The notes below the pieces were generated by a model, which was given only the letters and a program-made list of their open reading frames with translations, ran no database searches and was not told the origin of the DNA. Below, in pieces: positions 1 to 9,117 of a DNA stretch of 64,000 nucleotides; position 1 is the first letter of the stretch, and each line of letters opens with the position of its first letter. Made by a program: the position numbers and the translations under genes. The DNA lies in contig NZ_FXUA01000006.1 in the NCBI RefSeq assembly GCF_900182815.1, positions 62,001 through 126,000 of the forward strand. Direction: 5' to 3'. Source of the DNA: Algoriphagus winogradskyi (GTDB lineage: Bacteria; Bacteroidota; Bacteroidia; Cytophagales; Cyclobacteriaceae).

Positions 1-449
1 TTCTACAGGAGTTACTCCAAATACATCATATCCCCAAAGGTCCTTTGATGCTTCGGGATATTGGCTTATCCCGCACCCAGTTGATTGCAGGAAGTCATTC
101 AGAACATAAATTGGAGCAAATCCGTCATATTTTGGCTACATATTCTCAGCTGCCTTTTATGCTGATTGGCGATAGTGGGCAGGAAGATCCTTCCATTTAT
201 CTCCAAATTGTTCAGGAATTTCCAGGGAGAATTTTGATGATTTTCATCCGTGATGTCCACGTTTCCAAGCATGCAACAGTTGATAAAGTCAGGCAGGAAT
301 TGAAGGAGCTAGGAGTGAAGATGCTGCTCGTGAAAAATACCATTGAAGCATCGCACTATGCACTCGCGGAAGGCTGGGTACTGGAGGAAGACTTGGCGGA
401 TATTGCTCAGGAAAAACTCAAAAATGAATCTGAAAATGAGCAGGTTTAA
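1..449 (+). CDS. App1-family phosphatase domain protein, C-terminal part (5' end outside window)
   Basis: The reading frame is open to the left edge, and the residues before the first internal ATG (LQELLQIHHIPKGPLMLRD) fit the family, so this is the end of a longer gene. The visible 134+ residues show the HIPKGPLMLRDIGLS segment, 'MLIGDSGQEDPSIY' and 'GRILMIFIRDV', which are typical of the phosphatidate-phosphatase APP1 catalytic domain (DUF2183). The GDSGQxDP stretch is the conserved acidic loop. The DxDGT motif expected upstream lies outside the window, so catalytic integrity cannot be judged. A lipid or phosphate-ester substrate is inferred from the family only. It converges with the cytochrome gene, 6 bp away. 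Confidence 0.75.
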   Translation, partial: LQELLQIHHIPKGPLMLRDIGLSRTQLIAGSHSEHKLEQIRHILATYSQLPFMLIGDSGQEDPSIYLQIVQEFPGRILMIFIRDVHVSKHATVDKVRQELKELGVKMLLVKNTIEASHYALAEGWVLEEDLADIAQEKLKNESENEQV

Positions 450-455
450 AACCCA

Positions 456-857
456 TTAATCTAAGGACAGGATGTAGCTCACCATTGCAGTAGCTTCCTC
501 CATGGTAAGTTGGGGATGCGCAGCCATCACTGGACTTCCCCATGAGCCAGTGCCTCCTGAGATGACTTTACGGGCTAGGAGATTAATGTAAACTTGACTG
601 ATCGGGTATCTCCGAGCAATGTCTTTAAAGGCCGGGCCTTTTGCCCGCTCCTCTGGCTTGTGACATGATGCACAGTCAGCATAAGAGATAAGCACCTTTC
701 CACGCTTGACTAACTCAGGATCTAAAACCTCGTCCACACCCTCGATTGCTCGAATGTATTCCCGCTCTTTTAGATCAGAAGTGTCGATCACTTCTTGCTT
801 GGGTTTTTGAGTGCAAGCCATAAAGGCAACCAAAAGTAAGGTCAGATTTCTGAGCAA
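456..857 (-). CDS. Small c-type cytochrome, probably membrane-anchored
   Basis: A 133-residue protein with a hydrophobic N-terminus ending at Cys15, which suggests a lipoprotein although the residue at -3 is Phe, so the lipobox is weak. One haem-binding motif, CASCHK (C62, C65, H66), is present. A GSWGSPVMAAHP segment near the C-terminus supplies the likely Met ligand. This is the layout of a single-haem class I cytochrome c that carries electrons in the periplasm. The start is TTG; I found no in-frame ATG upstream, and the signal peptide begins right there. It is the last gene of the minus-strand block, about 86 bp after the prolyl isomerase. Its redox partner is not evident. Confidence 0.8.
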   Translation of the reverse strand: MLRNLTLLLVAFMACTQKPKQEVIDTSDLKEREYIRAIEGVDEVLDPELVKRGKVLISYADCASCHKPEERAKGPAFKDIARRYPISQVYINLLARKVISGGTGSWGSPVMAAHPQLTMEEATAMVSYILSLD

Positions 858-943
858 ATTGAAGGGGTTGAAAATTAGTTGAAATATTAAGAGGTAAGAT
901 GTTAAGTTTTTAACCCCTTACCTCTAGTAATTTCGTTTACTAT

Positions 944-1474
944 TTATTCCTCGTCATGAGCGCCGTGTGCACCATGAACATGGCCATGAGCTAATTCATC
1001 TTTAGTGGCGTTTCTAACTTCCTCAATATTTCCTTCGAAATGCAAATCGAATCCCACCAAGGGATGATTGAAATCGAGTAAGATTTCTTCTCCCATGTCT
1101 TTAAGAATTTTAGCCTGCATAGGATAGCCGTCCTCATCCATCAGTGGCAAGAAATTGCCCTCTTCTAGCATTTCTGGATTAAAGCCATTTTCTCCTGAAA
1201 ATTGTGATTTTGGCAAATTGACAATCAGGTCCTCGTCGATCTCACCATAAGCTTCTGCTACAGGAATCACGAAGGAAAAGTCTTCACCTTCTTCTTTGCC
1301 TATCAATAATTCTTCGAATTTTTCAGGCAAGTCACTTGCCCCGAAAAGGAAGTAAAAAGGATCTTCCGAGTCGCGGATTTCTACACTGAATGGTGCTGAT
1401 TCTATCTCGTCAGCTTCCTTGCTTACTTTAAGTTCGTATGTAAGTCCGACGACTGTGTTTGCTGCTATTTTCAT
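944..1474 (-). CDS. FKBP-type peptidyl-prolyl cis-trans isomerase, SlyD-like
   Basis: At 176 residues it matches SlyD: an N-terminal FKBP half-domain beginning 'VGLTYELKV', an inserted flap ('LPEKFEELLIGKEEGEDF', then 'AYGEIDEDLIVNLPKSQF'), and a return to FKBP with 'DFNHPLVGFDLHFEGNIEEVRNAT'. The NHPLxGxxLxFxxxI motif is diagnostic of SlyD. The C-terminal tail (about 160-176) is rich in His, Ala and acidic residues (GHVHGAHGAHDEE) and could bind Ni2+ or other metals, as the E. coli SlyD tail does. There is no signal peptide, so it is a cytoplasmic folding helper or chaperone. The methyltransferase gene upstream ends 4 bp before its start, so the two are probably co-transcribed. Confidence 0.88.
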   Translation of the reverse strand: MKIAANTVVGLTYELKVSKEADEIESAPFSVEIRDSEDPFYFLFGASDLPEKFEELLIGKEEGEDFSFVIPVAEAYGEIDEDLIVNLPKSQFSGENGFNPEMLEEGNFLPLMDEDGYPMQAKILKDMGEEILLDFNHPLVGFDLHFEGNIEEVRNATKDELAHGHVHGAHGAHDEE

Positions 1475-1478
1475 ATTG

Positions 1479-2207
1479 CTAGTTTAAAATTCCATGTCTT
1501 AATCTGATCCCAATTTGCTCTTTGAAAACTGCCCATTTATTTCTCGGAGTAGCGTTTAATAAGGGTTTAGATGCTTTAAAAACAAAATATTGATAGTCTT
1601 TTTCATCGAAAAAGATTGGGTATGTTTGCATTTTTTCTAGGTAAAAGCCGTTGGAAGTGATGCTTTTGATCAGGTCACCTGAGTCCAACGGTTGGTCAAT
1701 TACCTGTAGTTTCTGAGGATCATTTTCTATCATCAACTGTAAAAAACGTGGCGCAGGAATGTGAATAAATATCACTGAATCCTCGTGTGCATTACGAAAA
1801 AGGCTATGGTGCTGATCTATCGGGATATGCTCAAGAATGTCCGGAAAAACGAAATAGTCAAAAGTTTGGCCCTGCTTGTTGAAGTTTGCAAAATCTGAAA
1901 CTTCGAATTTCAGGTTAGTTTGATCTTTCCAAAGAATTTTCGCTTTTCTGATATTTTCAAGAGAAATATCCAGAGCCAATACTTCACCTTGTTTTACTAG
2001 ATTTGCCAGCAGATGACTCACTATTCCTATTCCACAGCCAACCTCAAGAACACTATGATTCGCATTTAACCCAGTAGCTTTGATCTTATCCAGGATGTTT
2101 AGGTGGCGGGAATTTATCCCAGGTTTTTCCTGGTTTTCGGCAAACTGATCATAAAAACTGAAGACGTTATCCTTATCCTCTTCCATCTTTTTTCTTGATC
2201 GTGACAA
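1479..2207 (-). CDS. Class I SAM-dependent methyltransferase
   Basis: A 242-residue protein with a Rossmann SAM-binding motif 'VLEVGCGIGIVS' (about residues 54-65), the acidic end of strand 2 in 'VLALDIS', and a motif IV-like 'YFVFPDILEHIP'. The pattern resembles small-molecule or sugar methyltransferases. The substrate cannot be read from the sequence. The frame begins at 2207, but a second Met at codon 8 (2186) also overlaps the end of the yfhO gene; either start gives overlap (35 or 14 bp), so translation is probably coupled to YfhO. Coupling to a polytopic envelope protein suggests an envelope glycan or lipid substrate, which is inference only. Confidence 0.8.
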   Translation of the reverse strand: MSRSRKKMEEDKDNVFSFYDQFAENQEKPGINSRHLNILDKIKATGLNANHSVLEVGCGIGIVSHLLANLVKQGEVLALDISLENIRKAKILWKDQTNLKFEVSDFANFNKQGQTFDYFVFPDILEHIPIDQHHSLFRNAHEDSVIFIHIPAPRFLQLMIENDPQKLQVIDQPLDSGDLIKSITSNGFYLEKMQTYPIFFDEKDYQYFVFKASKPLLNATPRNKWAVFKEQIGIRLRHGILN

Positions 2208-4584
2208 ACACCCCAGCGATCAGGGACAATACGATCAAGTATTGGAAAATGATCATAGGTGTTTTGGTAGCAGTGTAGCTTTTAGGTTCAAACTTGAAAA
2301 CAATCTCATGAGTTCCTGCTGGTACTATCAATCCACGAAGAAGGTAATCAGTTCGCAGAATATCAGTTTCTTTCCCATCGATTGTCGCGGTCCAGCCCAC
2401 TGGATAATAGATTTCTGAGAAAACAACCAAGCCTTCCGCACTCATTTCCGCTTGATATTTCAACTCATTCGGAGCATAGTAAGTATGCGTAATTTCACCT
2501 GATCCGGCATTTATTTCACCGAATTCAGAAGTATTTACAGTCGCTTGAGTTTTGGTGTCTATCCTGCCCAACTCATCCATTTCTTCCTGATTTGTCTGTA
2601 CAGTAACTATCTGCGATGGAACCCATGCTGGACCATTTGCTTCAGGATTTTCAAAAACTGAGTTAGCCGCAGTCCCAGCGATGACATACTTGGTATTCAT
2701 CATGTTGATGGTCTGAATACCTTCAAAATCAAAGTTGCCTTCCTGTGCTTTTTTTACAAAATCATTCAACTCGAAGTTCAATCTATTGTCTAGTAGATCT
2801 TGGTATCTCCGCATTTTGGCTCCATGATATCCACCAAGGCTGTGGAAACGATATGGCGATTTGCCAGTTGAGGTTAGTCCTTCCGTGAGATCTAGAACCC
2901 TGAAATAGGAATCATCCTTGGCGATTTTCTGATCCGCAGGAGTTTCGGTGAAATAGGTTCTCGCAGGATTTGCCTGATAAGAATCATCGTTTAGGTAATG
3001 CTTATTAACAGACCAGAGATCTATGGTCACCAACCCAAATATTGCCAGGCCAAGAACTAAATCAGAGATTTTATTTTTCAGTGCAAAATAAATCAAAGCA
3101 AAGGAGGCTCCGACGAGAGCGAAGCTTCTCCAGGCACTAGCCGAAAGCATAGCTTTTCGATCCTGACGTAGTGCGTTTATCAACCAATCAGGTAAGCCAG
3201 AATCAGCAGCTCCTTCAAATCTGAAAATCCCTGCGCCTACCGCCAGGATTAGCAATAATCCTCCAACAGCAGCCCCTGCAATATAAAGGGCCTTAAAATC
3301 CTTACTTCTATAAATTCTTTCCAATGAAATGGCTCCCAAAGCTGGAATAGCAAAAAGTGTCATTCCCAAAGCCATGGAGACAGCCCTGAATTTATTGTAT
3401 CCTGGTAAAATGTCAAAAAGTAGGTAGTTAAACCAACTCAGGTTCTTTCCCCATGAAAGCATCAACGAAAGAATGATGATCCCACCAAAAGTGTACAAGC
3501 TCTCTTTTGGTGCAGCCCAGATTCCTATGATAGCAAGAAATACGAGAATCACTCCTCCATAAATAGGTCCACCTGTGAAAGGCTGGTCTCCCCAGTAAGT
3601 AGGTGCACCTTTCAGGAATCCATTGATTTGAGCTGGATCTAGTCCATTGCTTCGCAAAGCTTTTTCCGATGCCGTGTTTTCTCCAAGTGGCGTGCTACTT
3701 CCTCCTCCATAGAAATTTGGTACTAATAAAGTGAGGGTTTCGAGCTTGCCATTTGACCAGGAAAATGCGTAATCCTTGTCCAAGCCTGCAGAGGCAGATT
3801 CCAAAGTCGCTTTGCCACGCGTTGAATAAGGAGCGTATTCCATTGCGGTTGCCAGGCGTCCGATATTTCCGCCCACGGCTAATATGGCACCTAATAGTAA
3901 GAAAGCAATTGTTTTTCCGATTTCTGCGAAACCTTCCTTTTTCCATTCAAAAATAAGTCTCACCAAGACATAGATCACGGCGATTATCAAGGTGTAATAG
4001 GTGATTTGGACGTGGTTAAACTTCAATTGAAGTAATAACCCAAGCGCCAATACACCGGCTCCAAGTATCCGTTTCTTTTTGAATGCCAAGTGAATCCCGA
4101 GTAGAATGAGTGGCATTAAGCATATTCCCCAGATTTTAGCATTGTGCCCAGCCGCCAAACTCAGAAGATTGTAGGAGCTAAGCGAAAATGCAACGCTAGC
4201 AATGATCGCAAAAACTGGCCTTACACCGAATGTGAGCATCAGTACGTACATAGCCACCATGCCTAGAAAAAGACTATTTACGGGATGGGGAAGACCTAGC
4301 GTGATGATGGAAAGAAGAGATGTAGTTATATCACCTGCGAACTCCAGACTGACAAAGTAGGCCGGCATACCGCCAAAGACGCTGTTTGTCCATAGTGCCT
4401 CTTCTCCTGTGGCTTCTCGATAATTCAATGCTTCCGTAGCTGATCCTTCCCATTTGAGAATGTCACCTTGCATGATCACCTGGTCCTGCAATACTACAGG
4501 AGCGAAATAAACGACTACAATAGCATAGAAAATGGCGATTCCCAATAAATGGGGAAGTACGTCTTTTTTGAAATTCAGCTGCAT
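2173..4584 (-). CDS. YfhO family polytopic membrane protein
   Basis: 803 residues with a dozen or so predicted membrane helices. It has the GT-C-like layout of YfhO: a first helix (about 12-30), an acidic loop, many helices from about 90 to 530, a soluble domain rich in Asn and Asp (about 540-750), and a last helix near the C-terminus. Family hallmarks include 'GHNAKIWGICLMPLIL' and 'YYPVGWTATIDGKETDILRTDYLL', the C-terminal beta domain seen in YfhO proteins. In Gram-positive bacteria YfhO proteins glycosylate lipoteichoic acid; in Bacteroidota the acceptor is unknown. Its gene overlaps the methyltransferase downstream. The only promoter region available is the 160 bp gap shared with the divergent ffh. 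Confidence 0.85.
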   Translation of the reverse strand: MQLNFKKDVLPHLLGIAIFYAIVVVYFAPVVLQDQVIMQGDILKWEGSATEALNYREATGEEALWTNSVFGGMPAYFVSLEFAGDITTSLLSIITLGLPHPVNSLFLGMVAMYVLMLTFGVRPVFAIIASVAFSLSSYNLLSLAAGHNAKIWGICLMPLILLGIHLAFKKKRILGAGVLALGLLLQLKFNHVQITYYTLIIAVIYVLVRLIFEWKKEGFAEIGKTIAFLLLGAILAVGGNIGRLATAMEYAPYSTRGKATLESASAGLDKDYAFSWSNGKLETLTLLVPNFYGGGSSTPLGENTASEKALRSNGLDPAQINGFLKGAPTYWGDQPFTGGPIYGGVILVFLAIIGIWAAPKESLYTFGGIIILSLMLSWGKNLSWFNYLLFDILPGYNKFRAVSMALGMTLFAIPALGAISLERIYRSKDFKALYIAGAAVGGLLLILAVGAGIFRFEGAADSGLPDWLINALRQDRKAMLSASAWRSFALVGASFALIYFALKNKISDLVLGLAIFGLVTIDLWSVNKHYLNDDSYQANPARTYFTETPADQKIAKDDSYFRVLDLTEGLTSTGKSPYRFHSLGGYHGAKMRRYQDLLDNRLNFELNDFVKKAQEGNFDFEGIQTINMMNTKYVIAGTAANSVFENPEANGPAWVPSQIVTVQTNQEEMDELGRIDTKTQATVNTSEFGEINAGSGEITHTYYAPNELKYQAEMSAEGLVVFSEIYYPVGWTATIDGKETDILRTDYLLRGLIVPAGTHEIVFKFEPKSYTATKTPMIIFQYLIVLSLIAGVFVTIKKKDGRG

Positions 4585-4715
4585 GAAAAGAGTTTTTCTT
4601 TGGATAATGGATGCGGACGCAAATTAGGGATTTATGGGCAAACGCCTGCTACAAAAATAGGTAGTATCAAGCGGGAATAGATGATAGACTCCTTTCTATA
4701 GCTCATGAAATTCAT

Positions 4716-4723
4716 TACTTTTG
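4716..4723 (+). promoter_or_regulatory. Bacteroidota -7 promoter box for ffh
   Basis: TACTTTTG fits the Bacteroidota sigma-ABfr -7 consensus TAnnTTTG and lies 21 bp before the ffh start codon. A TTTC at 4692-4695, 20 bp upstream, is a weak match to the -33 element TTTG. This implies a very short ffh leader. Confidence 0.6.
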
Positions 4724-4744
4724 CACCAAATAGCCACATAAGGA

Positions 4745-6085
4745 ATGTTTGATAATTTAAGTTTAAAATTAGACCGGGCTTTCAAAACGCTGAAAGGAAC
4801 CGGGACAATCACCGAAATAAACGTCGCAACAACCGTCAAAGAGATCAGAAGAGCTTTGATTGACGCCGATGTTAACTATAAAGTAGCCAAAGAAGTCACT
4901 GATACGATCAAGACAGAAGCGCTTGGTCGGGATGTTTTGATCGCCGTTTCTCCAGGGCAGTTATTGATCAAAATCACCCAGGAGGAGTTGACCAAGCTTA
5001 TGGGAGGGAAAAAGGAGGACATCAAAATCTCCGGTGATCCTTCGATTATTTTGATTTCAGGTCTACAAGGTTCTGGTAAAACCACCTTTACTGGAAAGCT
5101 AGGCGCACACTTGAAGAAGCAAGGCCGTCAGGTTTTACTTGTAGCTTGTGATATTTACAGGCCAGCTGCGATTGATCAGTTGAAAGTATTAGGTGAGCAG
5201 ATCGGAGTAGAAGTTTACGCTGAGCCCGAGAATAAAAATGCGCTAGAAATCGCTAACAATGCGATCGCTTATGCAAAAAAGACAGGAAAGAAAACGGTTG
5301 TAGTCGATACTGCGGGTCGTTTGGCAGTGGATGAAGCGATGATGAATGAGATCGAGGCTTTGAAAAAAGCTTTGAATCCATCTGAAACACTTTTTGTAGT
5401 CGATTCCATGACTGGTCAGGATGCAGTGAATACTGCCAAGACCTTTGATGAGCGTTTGAATTTCGACGGAGTTGTGCTCACCAAACTCGATGGCGATACT
5501 CGAGGTGGTGCGGCGATATCCATCCGCCACGTCGTGAATAAACCGATCAAGTTTATTTCTACGGGTGAGAAAATGGAAGATCTGGATGTATTCCACCCAG
5601 ATCGTATGGCTCAGCGAATCTTGGGAATGGGAGATGTGATTTCCTTGGTGGAAAGAGCGCAGCAGTCCTTTGATGAAGACGAAGCGAAGCGAATCAATTC
5701 GAAGATCCGTTCAAATAATTTCAACTTTGATGATTTCCTTTCCCAGCTGGAGCAGGTGAAGAAAATGGGTAACATCAAAGATTTGCTAGGGATGATCCCA
5801 GGAATGGGTAAAGCCATAAAGGGCTTAGATATCGATGATGATTCATTCAAACCGATCGAAGCAATTATCAGATCGATGACTCCGGCGGAACGGGAACAAC
5901 CTGATATTATCGATGGTAATAGAAGAAAGAGACTTGCTGCAGGATCTGGTAGAACGATCGTGGAGGTGAATAACCTGATGAAGCAGTTTGCAGATATGCG
6001 TAAGATGATGAAGCAAATGAACAAAATGGGCGGTGCCAAAGCTGCCATGAGCAAGATGCTTCCTCCAGGAAAAGGCAGAAGATAA
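4745..6085 (+). CDS. ffh: Signal recognition particle protein (SRP54 homologue)
   Basis: 446 residues, the normal Ffh length. The N domain (1-95) is followed by the GTPase G domain with P-loop GLQGSGKTT (106-114), the 'DTAGR' G3 motif and 'TKLDGD' G4 motif, and by the C-terminal methionine-rich M domain (about 300-446, many Met in 'MKQFADMRKMMKQMNKMGG'). It binds signal peptides emerging from ribosomes and, with 4.5S RNA, hands them to FtsY at the membrane. The ATG follows a good -7 box, and a hairpin terminator lies directly downstream, so it appears to be monocistronic. The 4.5S RNA gene is not seen in this window. Confidence 0.97.
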   Translation: MFDNLSLKLDRAFKTLKGTGTITEINVATTVKEIRRALIDADVNYKVAKEVTDTIKTEALGRDVLIAVSPGQLLIKITQEELTKLMGGKKEDIKISGDPSIILISGLQGSGKTTFTGKLGAHLKKQGRQVLLVACDIYRPAAIDQLKVLGEQIGVEVYAEPENKNALEIANNAIAYAKKTGKKTVVVDTAGRLAVDEAMMNEIEALKKALNPSETLFVVDSMTGQDAVNTAKTFDERLNFDGVVLTKLDGDTRGGAAISIRHVVNKPIKFISTGEKMEDLDVFHPDRMAQRILGMGDVISLVERAQQSFDEDEAKRINSKIRSNNFNFDDFLSQLEQVKKMGNIKDLLGMIPGMGKAIKGLDIDDDSFKPIEAIIRSMTPAEREQPDIIDGNRRKRLAAGSGRTIVEVNNLMKQFADMRKMMKQMNKMGGAKAAMSKMLPPGKGRR

Positions 6086-6091
6086 TAATTC

Positions 6092-6118
6092 AAAACCCGG
6101 TCGAGAGATCGGGTTTTT
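6092..6118 (+). terminator. Rho-independent terminator after ffh
   Basis: AACCCG and CGGGTT arms pair around a short loop and are followed by a run of T, 7 bp after the ffh stop codon. Confidence 0.85.
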
Positions 6119-6309
6119 TGCTTTTTGACGTATTTACAGCGGCGGGCGCAGAGGGGGCGGAGTTTTGGAGTAGCGAATCCTGAGTTGTCCCGCTTCTCCT
6201 GAAGCTGGGCACTAAACTGTAGCGTTTGGGAACTACTCTCCGTAAAGTTTAAGATTTCGTTGTTCTTTATCCTAACCAAATTTTATCTTTACTTAAATTG
6301 CAAGCCATT

Positions 6310-6783
6310 ATGAAAACACAACTCTTCCCCTTGATCGCTATAGTTCTAGTCATTTTTAGTTGCAAAGATGTAGAGGGACCATCTCCAAATTCAAGAATAG
6401 AAGGTAAATATGTGTCTACTGTTGAAATTGAAACGACAGGAGGAAAACTCGATCTAGTTAATACGCTGAATTTAAAATCTGACGGTACATTTTATGCTGA
6501 AAATTATACCACTGAAGCAGGTAAGGATGAAATACTAGGCTATAGATCCTATTTTAATGGTACTTATACAATAGTCGATGAAAAAGTCACTTTAGAATGG
6601 AAGGAATCATACACGATGAATTTCTTTGATATCTATTACATGCCAAAAGCAGATTTAACGCTTTCAGGTGGGAATGAGTTTATTGCGGATTATGCTATTG
6701 AACTTGATTTTACTCAACTTTCATTCATTTGCCCGCCGAATGCTTATTGTACAATATCAACCCCCTATGTCAAGATTAATTGA
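6310..6783 (+). CDS. Small putative lipoprotein of unknown function
   Basis: The ATG at 6310 is preferred over an in-frame TTG 12 bp upstream because it places the signal peptide normally. It gives 157 residues beginning MKTQLFPL, with a lipobox ending at Cys18 (VIFSC). The mature part looks like an all-beta lipocalin-like protein: 'IEGKYVSTVEIETTGG', 'LNLKSDGTFYAENY', 'GTYTIVDEKVTLEW'. Such small lipoproteins are common on Bacteroidota membranes. A terminator follows, and it is probably monocistronic. No role can be assigned. Confidence 0.7.
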   Translation: MKTQLFPLIAIVLVIFSCKDVEGPSPNSRIEGKYVSTVEIETTGGKLDLVNTLNLKSDGTFYAENYTTEAGKDEILGYRSYFNGTYTIVDEKVTLEWKESYTMNFFDIYYMPKADLTLSGGNEFIADYAIELDFTQLSFICPPNAYCTISTPYVKIN

Positions 6784-6802
6784 TAAAGGTGTATAAAATG
6801 AG

Positions 6803-6836
6803 ATGCTGTTTTCGGGTTCGGAAACAGCATTTTTTT
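6803..6836 (+). terminator. Bidirectional-looking terminator between lipoprotein and LytTR gene
   Basis: ATGCTGTTT and AAACAGCAT form a perfect 9 bp stem followed by seven T on the plus strand. It sits between two convergent genes and ends 14 bp before the stop of the minus-strand gene, so it may serve both. Confidence 0.8.
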
Positions 6837-6849
6837 GATCAAAACCACC

Positions 6850-7593
6850 TCAATTCATCCACCTACTCATAAACTCCAGAAAAGCCTCTTTATAGTTATC
6901 GCTTACGCTGATGTGGTTTTTACCGATTTGGATTACATTTTTTGACACGGAGTCTATGTGGTCCAACGCCACAATATAAGATCTGTGAACTCTCATGAAT
7001 TTGTCAGTAGGCAGCAGTTCTTCCATGCTTTTCAAGCTGGTCAATGAAAGCAAAGGATTGGGCTTGGAAAGTAAATGCACTTTCACATAATCCTTGTATG
7101 CTTCTACATACCCAATATCTTTAAGCATCACTTTGACTAACTGATATTCTACTTTAAGGAAAATATATTCTGGAGCAGCAGGTTCAGCGATTGGGCCTTC
7201 AGTTTTGGTTTTAGTTTGTTTTTCGAAGTAGGAAAAGGCCTTAGTAGCTGCATTCAAAAAGTCCTCGTAGCTGTACGGTTTTAGCAAGTAATCCAGCGCT
7301 TCTACTTTGTAGCCTTCTATGGCAAACTGATGATAGGCTGTTGCAAAAATGATTCTGGTTTTATCAGAATTCTTTTTTCCGTCCAATACCCGTGCTAACT
7401 CCATGCCTGATAAATCAGGCATCTGGATATCCATAAAGGCAAGCTGAACCTCATTTTGATTGATAAAGCCTAAGGCTTCAATTGCATTAGAAAACTTACC
7501 AATGAGATTTAGAAAGGAGGTTTGTTCGATGAATTTACTCAATAACTCAAGAGCAAGAGGCTCGTCATCTATAGCAACGCAGTTGAGTTTCAT
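6850..7593 (-). CDS. LytTR-family response regulator
   Basis: 247 residues. The receiver domain (1-120) has acidic D9/D10, phospho-acceptor D55 in 'LAFMDIQMPDLSG', and the conserved Lys in 'LDYLLKPYS'. The LytTR DNA-binding domain (about 145-245) shows 'YVEAYKDYVKVHL' and 'MRVHRSYIVAL'. It is a transcription factor controlled by a histidine kinase. The kinase gene lies 109 bp upstream on the same strand, a standard LytS/LytR pairing in Bacteroidota. The target is unknown; the divergent TonB-dependent receptor is a candidate only by position. Confidence 0.93.
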   Translation of the reverse strand: MKLNCVAIDDEPLALELLSKFIEQTSFLNLIGKFSNAIEALGFINQNEVQLAFMDIQMPDLSGMELARVLDGKKNSDKTRIIFATAYHQFAIEGYKVEALDYLLKPYSYEDFLNAATKAFSYFEKQTKTKTEGPIAEPAAPEYIFLKVEYQLVKVMLKDIGYVEAYKDYVKVHLLSKPNPLLSLTSLKSMEELLPTDKFMRVHRSYIVALDHIDSVSKNVIQIGKNHISVSDNYKEAFLEFMSRWMN

Positions 7594-7621
7594 GAGCTTA
7601 TAATTTGATTTTTAGCCATCA

Positions 7622-7637
7622 TCCCGAAAAATCGGGA
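7622..7637. repeat. Short perfect inverted repeat between kinase and regulator genes
   Basis: TCCCGA-AAAA-TCGGGA forms a perfect six-pair hairpin in the 109 bp spacer between the kinase and the response regulator. On the minus-strand transcript the loop is four U. It could modulate the kinase to regulator mRNA ratio or be a dispersed palindrome; no T-tract makes it a convincing terminator. Confidence 0.5.
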
Positions 7638-7702
7638 CACGCTATGGAATCTCCCAAAATTTATATTCATCACATTCTTTGACGCTTGAGTCATGGTCGA
7701 TT

Positions 7703-8776
7703 TCATTCGAGATTAATAGTAAGGTTTACCCAATACTCTTGTTTAGCTTCGTCTTTTCCAAATTTCAGTCTATGCTTATCTGGGTAAAGCAAACTTAATC
7801 TCCTCTGGGTATTTACCAGTCCAATGCCATTTTCTTTGGCTTCCGGGCTATCTATATGGACAGGGAAAATGTGATTTCTCGTTTCAAAGAAGACGGTAGT
7901 TCCCATGATTTCCAGCTTAATCATGATCTCACTTTGTTGCTGGCTACTTACTCCATGCTTGAAAGTGTTTTCCATAAATGGAAGGAGAAGCATAGGTGCG
8001 ATCACTAAGTCATCCTTTGGTTCGTCGATGGAAATATTTAGCGTGACTTTTTCAGTCAACCTCATTTTCATCAATTCAATGTAATCGTTGATGAAGCTAA
8101 CCTCTCTACTTAAAAGGGTTTCATTTTTCTGGTTTTCGTACAATACGTAGCGCATCATTCTAGATAATTTCAAAAGAGCTTCCTGAGCCTTTTTCACATC
8201 CAGATTAGTTAGTGCATAGATATTATTAAGTGTATTGAAAAAGAAATGCGGATTGATCTGCGCCTTAAGGTAAGACAGCTCTGTGTTGATTCTCTGTTGG
8301 TCCAGTTCTCTTCTCAGTGCCTCATCTTTTTGCCATTTCTGTACCGAAGCCACCGAAGTACTGATACCTATAGTTAATAAGTAAAGCATTACGTTAAAGA
8401 TGTCTCCTGAAACTCTTCTTGGCTTTTGAATATAGGGCTCATCTGGGTTGAAAGCTTTATGCAGCAATTCCGGTAGATGTAGAAAGTTGTCCGCATAAAT
8501 AAGAATTCCTACAAAAAAAACTCCTCCAAGTATAATGGATATGAGGTAGATCGCGTGTTTTCCTTTGAGTAGAACCTTTGGCACAAACCAGAGCATATTC
8601 ACATAGAAAAGACACACTAAAAGAAGAGCCATAAACACCTGCCTTACCCAAAACTCAACCGGAATATCGATTCTCCATGAGAGAGGAGATAGAAGGAGGA
8701 GTACCGTACTGAGCATGGACCAGCCAAGAATATGTACAAGAATAGAGACGCTCCTTTTGGGACTTAGATTGATCAT
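7703..8776 (-). CDS. LytS/YehU-type sensor histidine kinase
   Basis: 357 residues with four predicted membrane helices (about 12-33, 44-65, 76-95, 126-146), a short coiled linker, then the His_kinase domain with the H-box 'INPHFFFNTLNNIYAL' (phospho-acceptor H177) and a HATPase part ('LLPFMENTFKHG', 'GIGLVNTQRRL'). It lacks a recognisable extracellular sensor domain, so the signal is probably perceived in or at the membrane. The partner is the LytTR regulator encoded downstream. It is divergent from the TonB-dependent receptor, with 341 bp between them. Confidence 0.93.
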   Translation of the reverse strand: MINLSPKRSVSILVHILGWSMLSTVLLLLSPLSWRIDIPVEFWVRQVFMALLLVCLFYVNMLWFVPKVLLKGKHAIYLISIILGGVFFVGILIYADNFLHLPELLHKAFNPDEPYIQKPRRVSGDIFNVMLYLLTIGISTSVASVQKWQKDEALRRELDQQRINTELSYLKAQINPHFFFNTLNNIYALTNLDVKKAQEALLKLSRMMRYVLYENQKNETLLSREVSFINDYIELMKMRLTEKVTLNISIDEPKDDLVIAPMLLLPFMENTFKHGVSSQQQSEIMIKLEIMGTTVFFETRNHIFPVHIDSPEAKENGIGLVNTQRRLSLLYPDKHRLKFGKDEAKQEYWVNLTINLE

Positions 8777-9117
8777 AAATCTGATTTTCAGTACTCAAAC
8801 TAACGCAAAGCACTTCTTTATATAAAATATAATCTACGAATTAGCTGAATAAGACTGCCAAAAGTCCCATTGACTAGATAAAGCGATTCGCAGATAAATA
8901 TTGGCCTTTAGTCAGACGAAACGGGGTGTTTGTCGATGAATACACCCTAGCCGTCTATTTGGTTGAAAACTGCGAAACAAACCTTGTTGTTTTGTGGTAA
9001 CAATAAGCACGAGGCCCAAGAATTTGAAAAATCTGGTGTAAACGAAAGGGGCTTCTGATAAATAATAAGTACAGTCACTTTCCTTCACCAGCCTAACTGA
9101 GCAATTATCTACAATAC
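8777..9117. other. Intergenic region between divergent kinase and receptor genes
   Basis: 341 bp, AT-rich near the kinase start (8820-8835) and less so further right. It must hold two divergent promoters, but I find no clear TAnnTTTG box or strong inverted repeat. If the LytTR regulator controls the receptor, its pair of direct-repeat sites should be here; none is obvious by eye. Confidence 0.4.

Noticed and set aside
6120..6200. GC-rich stretch (GGCGGGCGCAGAGGGGGCGG) after ffh, considered as an RNA gene such as 4.5S RNA
   Set aside because: It does not fold into the SRP RNA hairpin with the conserved GGAA tetraloop context, and lies behind the ffh terminator.
5611..6279. Long open frame antisense to the end of ffh
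   Set aside because: It has ordinary ffh coding on the opposite strand, no family features, and its composition is the complement of a conserved gene; a shadow frame.
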